Positions 48,141 to 59,706 of a DNA stretch of 64,000 bases are shown piece by piece. This DNA comes from Tanypteryx hageni. Its lineage: Eukaryota; Arthropoda; Insecta; Odonata; Petaluridae. How positions within the stretch are numbered: position 1 is the stretch's first letter; every line of letters begins with the position of its first letter. A program made the translations under genes and the position numbers. Where the stretch lies: contig CM054116.1 in the NCBI GenBank assembly GCA_028673005.1, positions 25,521,840 through 25,585,839 on the forward strand, written 5' to 3'. The notes under the pieces were generated by a model, which saw only the letters and a program-made list of their open reading frames with translations, did no database searches and was not told the origin of the DNA.

Positions 48141-50443
48141 CATCTCACCCCGCCCTGCTGATGACCACTCAATCATAACCAGAGGCCTCCGCGTACCTCG
48201 CTTCCTTTTCTCCTCCCCGGGCACACAATCTCGTTCTTACTCTTTAAAATGAGTTCGCAAAACGGATTCGATAAAGGTCAAATGCTGCTCCCGACCTAAT
48301 CGCTTTTATTTTGGGAAATTCTATTTCGATAAACTATGATTTTGTATCAATCCGTGAAGTTACGGCAGGAAATTTTTTGAGACATTTATGAACTCGCGAA
48401 GTTGATTTTTTTATATTGACATAACCGAGCCTAACTCGCTATAAGCAGGTAATCGGAAAGTTTTCCCGTTGGCGATTGATACTGAAATGATTTTTAGTTG
48501 AACATTTTCCGCGAGGGATGACTTAATGGAGAAAACCATCCAGCTTTTTGAAAATTTGAATTAAAATGTTCGTTACATGGCCAATTGTTTCGAATGACTT
48601 TCCGTATGTCTTTAATTGTTACCTTCAGAAATAATAGTAGTGGTATTATGAACCCCAACTTTTGTAATTTCTTGTAACTTTGATGGGCATGAAATTCGTT
48701 TATGTTCTCATTGTAAATTACAAGTATCAAATATGTGAGAAATTTTTAAGTTCGTAACTCCAATATTGACTTGTAACTTTCATAATGGAATAAATAATAA
48801 TATAATTATCACCCGTGATAAGTACGAATACCTATTCATATTACATATTATGAAATTATATATAAAATCGAAATGTTAACCTATACACCGCTAACTGTGA
48901 TAAAGGACGTTTCAAACAGTTTTGAATGCAATGAAACCGCAAATAAACTCTGCTGCCGAATTCTTTTTGCTTAGAGAAACGGTTCTTTCGCTTCAATCAA
49001 ACGAAATACATATTGCGTGCGGAAGATTTTGTGAAGTGAATGCAAAAGGAAGTCCTTCGTATCGGTCTTATTTTCCGCCATGACAACAAGGAGACCATCT
49101 TCCCTTAAGCATTTCTCACGTTAGGCCACGCCCCGAACATGCGCACAAAAGAATGTTCCAAGCTATTCCATGAGGGCGAAGAAGACGGTCGAAACACGGG
49201 TGCCATCACATTGCAAGTTAGCGGTGTACAGCACGGCATACATAAGACACCCCCATCAGAAAATCATCTCCTATCAAAGTATCTATACGTATATACAACA
49301 AAGGGAAGAAAATAATGGGCTAATTTTATAAATATGAATATCGAACGAAGAATTTATCTTAATTGAGTTAAAGAAAATTCCAATAATAAACATTCAAGTT
49401 TATAGATACTTGACAAAAAGGAAAAGTGGACATTTCTCGCTGTTTTTGTAACAAGGGACTAAATTTTTCCCAGTAATGAGCACTTCGATGGCTTAGCTTC
49501 TTTTAGGAAGCAAAATAAGAAAGCAATATGGATATTAGCGCCAATTATGCCTTTGGATGCGACAGAAGGGTAATTTTTTTCGCATAAATCAACGTTATAT
49601 AAATCATAGTGTTTTTCTATTTCCTGTAGTAAAAATTGTTGTATGAACCAAAAAGCTGGAATATATATATTTTAAGACCTTATGTTCATCAAAACAACTG
49701 TCTCCAAAGCCAACAATATTGAACTGCCGGAATTTTTCCGCCGTGAATTATATTATCAGCTTTTAATTTGTAAAAACTTGACGCTTATAACAGTATCATA
49801 AAGCAACTTTCTTTATTCAACTTAACGAGAGTACTCGTGAGCCCTGTTTTTGATAAGCTGGAGAGCACGCAGATAAATCAGAGAAATTAGGAAAGCACTC
49901 TCTTGCTCAAGAGCAATAGGTTGCGGATTTCCGAACAAGTGGCATGAAATAACCGAAAAGATATTACCATTAAAGGTTGGTTAGGGTCCTTAGTCCCCTC
50001 TCCGCCCCTTGGATGCTTCCATCGAATCCCTGATTGCGCCCTCAAATCCATTTAAAAAATCCTCGATTTGGAACCGCAGATTTGTGCCTTCGGACAATAA
50101 CGAGAAAGACCTTGAGAGCGGGAGGGATACTCAGAATGAAGGGTCGGCAGTGGAGTATCTATGCGAAGGCGATGAAGGGGGGAGGAGGAAGGGATTGTTT
50201 CTGAACCTAGCACTATTAGCAGTGGCGCGGTGGCGAGATGGGGAGTTGCAGTGGACTAGGAATTGCACACCTGGACCTCTATTTCAGATGCGCTGATTAC
50301 TTGTGCTAGCTTATTCACGAAGTTCTCGTTAAATTACTTTTCTAATACTACCCTGTCCGCTCTTCTAAACTTCTTTTTATGTTATAAGATGTTTTACAAA
50401 TTCCTCACGGTTGGCATCATATATATATATATATATATATACA
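48141..50443. other. AT-rich DNA, nothing identified
   Basis: No gene could be supported. A GC-balanced patch at about 49990-50300 keeps a 95-codon frame open without recognisable motifs. It ends in an (AT)n run (about 50418-50440) beside the Helitron-like element. Confidence 0.4.
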
Positions 50444-51186
50444 CTAGTAGAAGGTGCTTGCATACTGCAAGCATTTAATCTCACCTTGAAAAAACATTAA
50501 TTTTTCAGAAATATATTTCATCATGAGAAATATTTCTTTAATTCTAATGATTTCTCCTCTGGACGGGCTTTTGTTTTTTCATTATGGAACAATAATGGAG
50601 TAAAACAATCACTAATTTTTGCAATTTTCGAAATATTATACTTTTCCCACATTGAGTTAATAATGCCACACATTTCTGCCAAATTTTAAATTTATAGTAC
50701 AATTAGATTTGAAGTAGCATTTATCTAATTGTTTAAATTTAAATAATTTATAACGGCCAAAATAACAATTTTATGGATAAATTGAAATGTTTATTCGTTT
50801 ACATAGGCTAACCTCTAAATAAATAAAAAATTTCAGCTCCCTAACTTGCGGCGTAGTGTCTAGGCATCTACCTATTTGTTTAAACTTTAAGAATTTTTAA
50901 CTGCCAAACAAATTAAAATATCAAAATTTCTATAATCCTTATTTCGTTTTTTACAAATCCTACCACTAAAAAAATTCCAGCTCAGTTTAAACAATTGCGA
51001 ATTTTTTGCGGCCGCATTCTTGAACTTTTTCAAGATTTTCGTTTTTTCTAGTCAGTTTTGCACAAAATCCTACCTAAGAAAAAAATTTCGAATCTCTAGC
51101 TCATCTGGAAGTGCCTAAACATTAGTATCCTCCTATATGTTATCTCCTCCTCCTCCTCCTCTGTAAGAAACGTCTATATATAATGA
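50444..51186 (-). mobile_element. Helitron-like non-autonomous element, copy A
   Basis: Read on the minus strand the element starts TCATTATATATAGACG after an A. It ends with the hairpin TGCTTGCA-GTA-TGCAAGCA, 11 bases (CCTTCTACTAG) and then T. A TC start, a hairpin close to a CTAG end, and insertion between A and T are the hallmarks of Helitrons. Length is 743 bp. The interior is AT-rich with repeated modules containing ACGGCC/GCGGCC and ATTTCGTTTTTT, and has no coding capacity. Related copies lie at 55407-56713 and 63041-63874, and a truncated one at 54863-55346. A Helentron-type relative is the main alternative. Confidence 0.65.
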
Positions 51187-51685
51187 TATATATAGCGCCA
51201 TTTTAAGAAAATAAATTATAAATAAACTTTTAATTGTCTTCGTAATTTTATAGTAATATAAGTAAACTTTCAGGAGAAAAACTCGCGAAAGCAATCAACT
51301 AAAATGAAAAATACCTTATACATATCGTCACTAAATACAAAATAACTGCTCATAAAATCATTTACATTCACTCTCTCTATGAGATTTATTTTGCATTTCT
51401 GATTTCGTTAACCATTAGGGCCCTTTGCACTTGATTTAATGGTTTAAAAAGTCCCTAAAATAGTCAAAGATGGGATTTAAGAGTAATATTCTTCAAATTC
51501 GAGCGAAATATTAAATAAAAAATTTTCGAGGAACCTTGATAATGTCTTTGGTTGTCCATTCCTAATTCTTGCAAGCTTCTGTAAATCAAATGATTCGCCA
51601 GAGAAAATTTATCAATATTCAAAGCCGAAAGTGCTCACAACCGGTTCTATGCCCCAGAAATCCTCCTTTACCGCCAGAGAGAGCT
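51187..51685. other. AT-rich DNA, nothing identified
   Basis: No gene, tandem repeat or transposon end noticed. Confidence 0.4.
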
Positions 51686-51689
51686 AACG

Positions 51690-52600
51690 AAGGGCTCTCT
51701 CTCTCTCTCCTGCCGTCTCTACCCCTAAATCCTCCCTCCTCCTCCTTCCTACCCACGCGGCCCATCCTCCTACACAGCACCCACTCTCTTTCCCAACACC
51801 ACCCCTCATTTACCGTTCCTCTCCTCCAAAACACACAGCCAAAACCATCTCCCCCCACTCCCCTTAGCAAAATCCCTTAACCCCAAGCGGCGGCAATGCC
51901 TCCGTCCCTTCTTCCCCCTCTCCTCGCCTCCCTCTTGCATTAATCACGTTAGCCAACGCCACGGAGTGTGTTAGTAGTGCTCTTCCGTCCCTCAAAATGC
52001 AAATTTTAACCAAGTTACCTCATCCGTACCCTCCCACATCCCATCTCAACCCTCCCGACACTCCTCTCGTCCTCTTCTCCCGCCTTCTCTCTCTCTCTCT
52101 CCCCCCTCAAACTCTCCACGGTATCTCTCCTTCCTCTCTCCAGATTTCTCTCGTTCCACGTTCCTTCTCTCCTCTCGTTCATTCCTTTTCGTGTTTCTTC
52201 TCTCTTTATCTCATCTCTCCTATTCCTGTCCAATCTTTTTCTCCTAGTACTGCATTTTCCTCACATCTCTCTCTTTACCTTCCTCTTTTTCTCTCTTCCT
52301 CCTCCGTCTCTCTCCTTCTTTACTCTTCATCATTTCATTCCTTCTCCTTAATATCCTTCTCTCCTTAATATCCTTCTCCCCTTTTCTCTTCTCGCTTTCA
52401 TCCACTTCTTCTGCATCGTTCTCCTCCATATTCTTCATCTATTCTCCCATCTTTCCCTTCCTCTCTAATCTCCGCCTCTCGTCTCACTATTTAGCCCCTT
52501 CCTCTCCTCTCCACATTCAGCCTGGCTCCCTCTCACCTCTCTCGCATTTACCCACTTCTCTCCCGTTCCTCTTTCCCTAATCCTTTCCCTCCGCCCGGCC
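51690..52600. repeat. CT-rich low-complexity region
   Basis: About 900 bases of pyrimidine-rich sequence on the plus strand, with (CT)n runs at about 51697-51710 and 52087-52102. Open frames over it are Ser/Leu/Pro-rich or Glu/Arg-rich and not considered genes. Confidence 0.7.
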
Positions 52601-52614
52601 TACTACTCCGTCGG

Positions 52615-52745
52615 CGCGCCGGTTTTCTGCAATTACCAATGGTTAATTAATCCCTTAATTTATTCACTTTGCCCCTAATGGATTTAACACTCAATTTAGC
52701 GGTTATTAATCAACGTTTTAATCAAGGACCATTATACGAAAGGCA
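52615..52745. promoter_or_regulatory. TAAT-rich unique patch (candidate enhancer)
   Basis: About 130 bases of unique sequence between a CT-rich region and a purine-biased stretch hold at least nine TAAT/ATTA homeodomain-binding cores, for example GGTTAATTAATCCC, CCTTAATTT, CCTAATGG and GGTTATTAATC. TAATCC, the core preferred by Otx-type homeodomains, is among them. Clustering in an AT-rich genome can be accidental, so regulatory function is only suggested. Confidence 0.25.
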
Positions 52746-53723
52746 CAGAGAATATAAAGGAGATGGAAGCGAAGGTAGGGGTCGTCTTAGGGAAGAGAAG
52801 AGGGTTGCTAATCACGGTTTAAGGGGTTGTTTGCGTCTGAAATTAAGCAGAGGGCGTTCCATTACGCGTATTTACTCTTAGAACGTCCTCTTCCTCTCTA
52901 CACGGGAACCCATTCCCTTTAGGAGATCGTAGAGAGAGGAAGGGAGAGAGAGAAATTGAGAAAAGAGCATGCACATACATATAAAGTAGTTACTTGATCA
53001 GTTCCTTGGCTAATAAGCCTGATATTATACATAAATTTTTAACCACTTCCGTGCTCAGTGAACATTTATGAAAATACTTTTATATACACCATTGCACTAC
53101 ATTCAATCTCACACTAAAATTTCAAATGGGGCGTCTAAATCAGCACGTGGTGAAATTTTTAAAATATTTTCTCCCATATTTTTTTGTAGCCATACTTTTA
53201 AGTTTGAGTCGATTGAACACCAAGGAATCGGTATAAATTTTAGCTTCATTGGAGAATGATTGATGTTTTTCTACGTGTCGTCTGCACTTCAAGTTCATAA
53301 AACTGATTCTCTCGGATACGCACATGATACGCTCTCATTGTATAAACGTATCGTCTTTCGAAAGATAAAGTACAAGTACAACGCGAAAATAATTTATGGG
53401 CCATTTCATAAATAGTTGTTTGATATAATATATTGATCCAACTGCAGAACCCCTTAAATATATCTTTCTCCCGTCATAGTGGATTCTGCGGTATATTAGT
53501 TCTGCTACTGGTGAGAGGAGGAGAGAGACAACAGGTCCTTTATAAAAAAATTGCAAAGCTCTTAATAAAAATGAAGGAATTCATCATCATACATAAGTAT
53601 GCTTATCATTTTGTTCTGGTATTAAACAATCATTCAACAAAAATGCCTATCAGTGTGTTCCCGTATTCTTTAAACACATGTATAAAATTTATACCTATCG
53701 GAAAAGTAAATGATTTCTTGTTA
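52746..53723. other. Non-coding DNA, nothing identified
   Basis: Purine-biased to about 52970, then AT-rich. The short frames at 53068-53726 show no recognisable domain. Confidence 0.4.
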
Positions 53724-54613
53724 TAAGATAACTCTACCCAATATGGCCTAGCTAAGCTTTATTAATTTTTTAAGTACCTTTCCCAAATGCTGAAAGTAAA
53801 GCTGACATAATGTACTCTAAGACAGTTTATTTAAGTAAACAAAATATGTTACAACTATAACACCTCAACATGGAATTACTGGTTAACATTTTTGCAAAAC
53901 CTTGCTATTAGGCCATATTAGGAACGTATGATCTCAATATGGCTTATTGGGTTATTGCTCAAAACTTTATAAAATATAAGAGATCAAGAATCTTAAATAT
54001 TTCTCAAGTGCTTGTATCAAAATTATAATGCTTGATTGCTCAAAAATGGTCACAATAAATTTTCGGTAGGCAAAAATAACTAAAAAATGAGAGAACAAAA
54101 GTCAAGATTCTAATTTTACACATTTAGGTCAAAATCGTAAAATTGTACCACCAAAGATTTAGGCACACGAGGTCAAAATTTAATTTAAATAAAGAAATGA
54201 ACAATAAAATGAGACCTAAATCATATAAAAAATTCATTGTAATGACGAGAATTGGGCTAATAAAACATACTTCGTTGGAACCACACGACATCTCAATAAA
54301 TTTCCACTAATAGTAGAGACAATTATCTTGTAGAATGCCTAAGGTCAAATTAATCAATTAACTTTTATCTGTACAAACAATGACTTAACAAACGTCTTGA
54401 AATTAGATGCACATAACCACAAACGCTGGTCTCAATCAAAACACTCGAGCAAATTTAGCCAACTGAGCACGCCCAGCAGAATTTCATATAAACACAGTTG
54501 TTAGCAGTCTACCGATATACTGCTACCACCATCTATCGATTTTGTCACGAAGTACGTTTGATACGGTGATTAGGCCATTTGGGGAACAGGCCATATTGGG
54601 TACAGTTATCTTA
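53724..54613. mobile_element. TIR DNA transposon (non-autonomous), about 890 bp
   Basis: The left end TAAGATAACTCTACCC with AATATGGCCT matches the right end read inward, TAAGATAACTGTACCC with AATATGGCCT, with a single difference over about 26 bases. TA sits at both outer edges, which would fit a Tc1/mariner-type target duplication. The interior is AT-rich and non-coding, with further copies of the words GGCCATATT and AATATGGC. The superfamily is uncertain because most mariner-type ends begin with C. Confidence 0.75.
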
Positions 54614-54862
54614 CAATACTTTATGAAATATTTAAAAAATAAATATTTAGAACTGTATATTTTCCTCTGGATAACTTAACCAATCTCACAGCTTTGTATT
54701 CCCTATGCTCTACCTTTGCAATGTATAAGAGTGTAATATGTAAACGATTTGTTGACAAGAATACTAGTAAATAAAAACGTCGATTTAATTACGAAATAGT
54801 AATAGTTCGCACATTAAAGGGTAGGAAGACTGACAGCGCCGGGACGAGACAAGTGTGGAACC

Positions 54863-55346
54863 TCTAAAGTTTGTAGCACATTTAGAAGTGAAATAACAAT
54901 TATCTATTTGTATAAAACAAATTAATTTTTAACGGCCAAATTAACAATTTCATGCATACACTGAAATGATTATTCGTTTGTATAGACTAATCTCTAAATA
55001 ATTGAAAAATTTCAACTCCGTGTCTCTCCCCATAGTATCTAAACATTTGTTTAAATTTTAAGAATTTTTAACTGCCAAAAAAATTAAAATATCAAAATTT
55101 GTATAATCCCTATTTCGTTTTTTTACAAATTCTACCTAAAAAAATTCAGCTCCGTAGCACATCGGGAAATACATAAACCCTGAAAATTTGTTCAAAGAAT
55201 TTCGGATTTTTAGCGGTCGCATTGTCGAACTTTTTCAAGATTTTCGTTTTTTCTATTCGGTTTTGCAGATAACCCTACTGTCGTAAAAAATTTCGAATTT
55301 TCAGCTCTTCTGGAAGTGCCTAACCATTAGTATCCTCCTATATATA
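54863..55346 (-). mobile_element. Helitron-like element, truncated inverted copy D
   Basis: This sequence is related to the first unit of copy B (about 55460-55940) but lies in the opposite direction, so the two form an imperfect palindrome with arms of roughly 480 bases. It lacks the hairpin-CTAG 3' end (truncated near the CTAAAGTTTGTAGCAC motif) and the first 50 or so bases of the 5' end. Immediately to its right, 55347-55406 is a separate 60-base fragment of a 5' end in the forward direction (TCATTCTATATAGACG). Confidence 0.6.
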
Positions 55347-55406
55347 TCATTCTATATAGACGTTCCTTACAGAGGAGGATATAACATACATATAACATAC
55401 ACAACA

Positions 55407-56713
55407 TCATTATACATAGACGTTTCTTACAGAGGAGGAGGATATAACATACATATAGGAGGATACTAATGTTTAGGCACTTCCAGATCAGCTGGAGATT
55501 CGAAATTTTTTTCTTAGGTAGTATTTTGTGCCAAACCGACTAAAAAAAACGAAAATCTTGAAAAAGTGCAACAATGCGGCCGTTAAAAATACGCAATTGT
55601 TTAAACAAATTTTCAAGGTTTATGTATTTTCGAATGTGCTACGGAACTGAAATTCTTCTTAGAGGTAGGATTTGTAAAAAAACGAAATAGGGATTATAGA
55701 AATTTTGATATTTTAATTTGTGTTGCCGTAAAAAATTCTTAAAATTTAAACAAATAGATCACTGTTTAGGTACTACGGGATGAGCTAGGAAGCTGAAATT
55801 CTCAAATTATTTACAGAGTAGTGCATTTGCACAAATGAGCACTTGAACCTCTCCATAAATATATTGCGGTGGCCGTTAAAAATGATTAAAATTTGAACAA
55901 TTAGAAAAATATTATTTCACTTCTAGAAGTGCTACAACTTTAAAATTTTTCATAAATGTGTACCATTAGTATCCCATAATGGAGAAAGTATAAAATTCTT
56001 AAAATTGCACTTCCAGATGAGCTGGAGATTCGAAATTTTTTTCTTAGGTAGGATTTTGTGCAAAATCGACTAGAAAAAACGAAAATCTTTAAAAATTGCG
56101 ACAATGCGGTCGCTAAAAATTCACAATATTTTAAACAAATTTTCAAGGTTTATCTATTTCCAAATGTCCTACGGAGCTGAAATCTTTTTAGGGGCAGCAA
56201 TTGTAAAAAAACGAAATAGGGATTATAAAAATTTTGATATTTTATTTTTTTTGGCAGTTAAAAATTCATAAATTTTAAACAAATAAGTAAATTTGTAGAT
56301 ACTACGGTGTGAGTTAGAGAGCTGAAATTTTTAATTTATTTAGAGTTTAGTCTTTATAAACTAAAAACATTTGAGTATGTACATGAAATTCTTATTGCGG
56401 CCGTTAAAAAATATTTAATTTTAAACAATTATAAATATATTATTTCACTTCAAGAAGTGCTACCACTTTAATATTTGGCAGAAATGTGTAGCATTGGTAT
56501 CCCATAATGGAGAAAGTATAAAATTATTAAAATTGCAAAGTTTTCGGATTGTTTTAATCTAATATTTTTGCATAAGGGAAAAACGAAAATCGCTGCGTAG
56601 GTGAAATCTTTATAATTAAAAAAATATTTGTAATGATGAAATATCTGTCTGAAAAATGAATGTTTTTTCAATGTGAGATGATATGCTTGCAGAATGCAAG
56701 CACCTTCTACTAG
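55407..56713 (+). mobile_element. Helitron-like element, copy B with internal tandem duplication
   Basis: It starts TCATTATACATAGACG after an A and ends with the hairpin TGCTTGCA-GAA-TGCAAGCA, then CCTTCTACTAG, then T. This is the same arrangement as copy A in the opposite orientation. It is longer (1307 bp) because about 530 bp of the body is present twice: CACTTCCAGATCAGCTGGAG at 55478 and CACTTCCAGATGAGCTGGAG at 56008 begin the two units. The first unit is cut off just before the hairpin end. There is no coding capacity. Confidence 0.65.
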
Positions 56714-56714
56714 T

Positions 56715-56740
56715 ATGTTATATCCTCCTCTGTAAGGGAC

Positions 56741-56803
<63 letters not shown>

Positions 56804-56840
56804 CCTCCTCTGTAAGAAGAGTATATATATCATAGATAGT
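56715..56840 (-). repeat. Helitron-like 5' end fragments around an (AT)n microsatellite
   Basis: Directly after the CTAG end of copy B lie two short pieces related to the element's 5' end (CCTCCTCTGTAAG), in minus orientation, around about 54 bases of pure TA repeat (about 56747-56800). The microsatellite may have grown from the AT-rich start of the element, as also seen in copy C. Confidence 0.6.
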
Positions 56841-56879
56841 AGTCCTTTTTCCTATATCTCGTTTCGCCGTTACATCCCA

Positions 56880-57190
56880 ATTGCAAGCAACGCTGCAATG
56901 GGCAAACTAGTAGATAATAGTTTTCTTAGCGGAGGAGATTCTTGATGTAAACCTCCACCTTTATTGGGAGACTCGACCATGTTGATAAAATTTGTGATAT
57001 TTATAATAGGACAGATTCGTCTCAAGGTTCGTTTTTTCCTAGTTTCTAACCGAACACACACCTTTTCCATTGATACCGATATTTAGCAGCTTTAGGGTTA
57101 ATTTACTGTGAGATACCTTATCAAAGGCTTTCGATAAGGCCGACGTGGTAATTTTTCTCCCCATGACTCAATTACGCTATAAAAACACCG
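56880..57190 (-). pseudogene. Non-LTR reverse transcriptase relic
   Basis: On the minus strand one frame at about 57068-57145 reads ALSKAFDKVSHSKLTLKLL and then NIGINGK. This matches the motif A region of LINE reverse transcriptases (consensus form D-L-S-K-A-F-D-x-V-x-H, then K-L and G-I). The first catalytic aspartate position of the motif reads alanine here. Downstream in other frames, ESPNKGGGLHQESPPL could be the remains of the following G-V-P-Q-G block. Stops and frameshifts break the rest. It is a short, dead fragment; the clade cannot be told. Confidence 0.5.
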
Positions 57191-57478
57191 AATTGACATT
57201 AGTGCGATGAATTTCTCTTGAAACCTTGCAGACACTTGTTACGGAGAGACCAGCTATCTAAAAACCACGTAGTGGAGATGAAAGCTACAAGCTCAAGCAC
57301 CTTTAGAGATAATGATGTTAGTTATATCGACCAATAATTGTTGGGCTTCTCTTTGTCACCACAATTGTGTTATGAATGTTTAGGTGTATTGCACCCCCCT
57401 CCCCCCCCCCATCCACCCACATTTATATGGTGAGTTGCAGGATAATATGCAAATATATTATCGGTATTATTAATTTAA

Positions 57479-58943
57479 CCCTCGAGCGGCCGCGGTGGTG
57501 TATGAAATACGCCAATATTACGAATTTCAATGTGGCAAGGCTGCTTTGTGTCTGGCATCTAAGACACTTTGTGGATTCCTTCAGTGTCATTTTGATTTCC
57601 AAATGAGAAAGGTTTCGTACCTCAAAGATCTGTAGTAGCATAATAATCGGAGTGATAATAGTATTAGTCATCCGTGGCGTGCTGAATACACCGCGCGCCT
57701 GGTCGTGTGACTCATTATTTGCTTTACCTCAGTCACTTGAGCAGACGCGGCTGATTGAATATATGAACGATTGAAAGAGTGATTTTTGTTTATGCTGAGA
57801 AGGCAGCAAGGTTTGCCATGTAATTTATATTCTTTATGTTTATACTTATGTCTGTAATGTTACAGTTTCAATTTCCATTGTACTTTGAAATGCTCGAGGA
57901 ATCAAATATTTTGTTTATTGACTATGGTAGAATAAACATCTCTATGATGAAATAGGCTAATCTTCCCTTTATTCTCAGTATATATATAGGTGTCATTTTA
58001 CTACGTGTTGCTCTATCGTCATCTTTCTGACAGAATTATTGAAAGGGTGATCTTTGGCATTGAGTACGCCGCTCGCCTTGTCATATAAGTTATTTTTTTA
58101 TTATGTGTAAATCTGTAAAGTTACACTTTCAATTTTTGCTTTACTTTGAAATGCTCGCAGAGTGACATACGGTAGATCACCGACTATATGGCGTTCGATT
58201 ATTTAGCGTCCAACGTGCCAAAAAATAATAAAACATGACTAAGGGTGGAATAGACACAGCAGATCAAATGCGTAGTACTTACTCTGTAGCTCGTATTACT
58301 CGACGGTGGCTATTGGCAATATTCTTATCGCTAATAAATATAGCGGGGATAAATGCGCTAATCCTTTATTTTTCTAATGTTGACAATTCGAGGTTACCAA
58401 AATGAAATTTTTTGAAGGAATTATCATTGGCATTGATAAAGCCCTATCTCACCGAAAGAGCAAAAATCAATTCTCTACCGTCAGATGTGAAGATACTCCT
58501 TTCAAAATATCGAGAACCAGCGGAAAGGGAATTTATATGCCAGCACAAGGAAATACAAAATCGTGGACGATATGTACTATGTGGTGGAAGAAAAAATGTA
58601 GACAACCATTAAATGTGATTCTTGCATTCAATTTTCTTGCAAGAAACATGTCAAAGTTACATATATTTGCCAGTCATGTAATGTTAAAGATTAATAATGG
58701 AAATTTTATAATTGTTACTTAGGTTTGTGTGTTGATATAAGTATAACAATATTTTTAATTGGAATATAATTTGTTAAATCAAGAACTATCATAATAAGTT
58801 GTAATAGAACATAAAACAACATTTTGATAAAAATAAACCAATAATACCATCAAACACATGAGTTATTTTGTAAAAATTCCGCCATGGACAAAGTACACCG
58901 CGCGCCCGGCCGTGTAACAAACAAGAGCGCGCCCGCTCGAGGG
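57479..58943 (+). mobile_element. piggyBac-type DNA transposon, decayed
   Basis: The left end is CCCTCGAGCGGCCGCG directly after TTAA (57475-57478). The right end, read inward, is CCCTCGAGCGGGCGCGC and is followed by TAAA, one base off TTAA. CCC...GGG ends and a TTAA target are diagnostic of piggyBac. A 28-base subterminal motif around TACACCGCGCGCCTGG occurs at 57684-57711, in a diverged form at 58062-58089, and at 58891-58918, pointing to an internal duplication. The 1465 bp are too short for a full transposase; only its C-terminal part remains (58235-58694). Confidence 0.88.
58235..58694 (+). pseudogene. piggyBac transposase, C-terminal relic
   Basis: Begins MTKGGIDTADQMRSTYSV, the conserved block that carries the third catalytic aspartate of piggyBac transposases (codon at 58253-58255, still Asp). 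RRWLLAIFLSLINIAGINAL follows. An in-frame TGA lies at 58403-58405, then NFLKELSLALIKPYL and a further conserved stretch to GRYVLCGGRKN. A one-base shift near 58604-58616 is needed to continue into TIKCDSCIQFSCKKHVKV and TYICQSCNVKD. That is the C-terminal cysteine-rich zinc-binding domain which in this family helps bind the transposon ends and reach the nucleus. The N-terminus and the first two catalytic aspartates are absent. With one stop and one frameshift it cannot make a working transposase, but the remainder is well preserved. Confidence 0.88.
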
Positions 58944-59706
58944 TAAAAACGTAATTTTACTGGGAAGTGTGTGAGCGAGAGCCGACATTCATTTATTCAA
59001 GGAAGAATCAAGGCTTGGAACGAAAACATTTAATTTTAATCGGAAGTAAACTGCAAGATTATTAGTAATTCGTGTAAATCAATATTTTTTATTTGCCTGA
59101 ATTTCGCAAAATACTGTTTATTTGTAGCATATGAAAAAAGCTGGAGACGAGAGATTGTATTGGAGGATAAAAAGACAAACGTTCTTTTCAAGCTCCACTC
59201 CACCTCTCTTTCCCATCCCACAGCCTCACTTAGCTTTCTTATTCCCTTCATATCACCCATTATCCGAATTGCAATCTCAGATTCCAACTCTCTTTACCTC
59301 CAGCACGTTATTCCATCAGGAGGTCACCTGCCTTAGAGTGACGAACAAACTATATCTCCTCTTTACTTCCTCCACCATCTCGCTCTCCTTAAACCACTCC
59401 CAACCATTCTCTCCCACCCAGATTTTCAACCACCCTCGCGTTGTTGGAAATTGACGCCACTTTCCATTATTTTTTACTTAATCGACAAACTGTCGATAAC
59501 CATCTCTGATCTCTTATTTTCTCTCTCTGTCTCTGTTCTCCTTACTACCTCCAGTCTTTCTCACCGTACTCTATGTCCCAGGTTATTAATCTGTTGGGTG
59601 CCCCCTAGGCGGTCATATGAGGATTCCAGGGGGTCGTGATTCACTTTGGACAAAGATCAATTTTACCTCAAATTTTCATCATTCATATGTTTTTAATGTT
59701 GTCCAT
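58944..59706. other. Non-coding DNA with a CT-biased patch
   Basis: AT-rich at first, then pyrimidine-biased at about 59180-59590. The 83-107 codon frames on either strand show no recognisable domain. It ends at the left terminus of the mariner-superfamily relic. Confidence 0.4.

Noticed and set aside
50009..50296. Frame of 95 codons, and a minus-strand GTCCAG-GTGTGC that resembles a homeobox exon end
   Set aside because: The minus-strand frame before the supposed donor has a stop and lacks LPEVR; the plus-strand frame has no recognisable motif.
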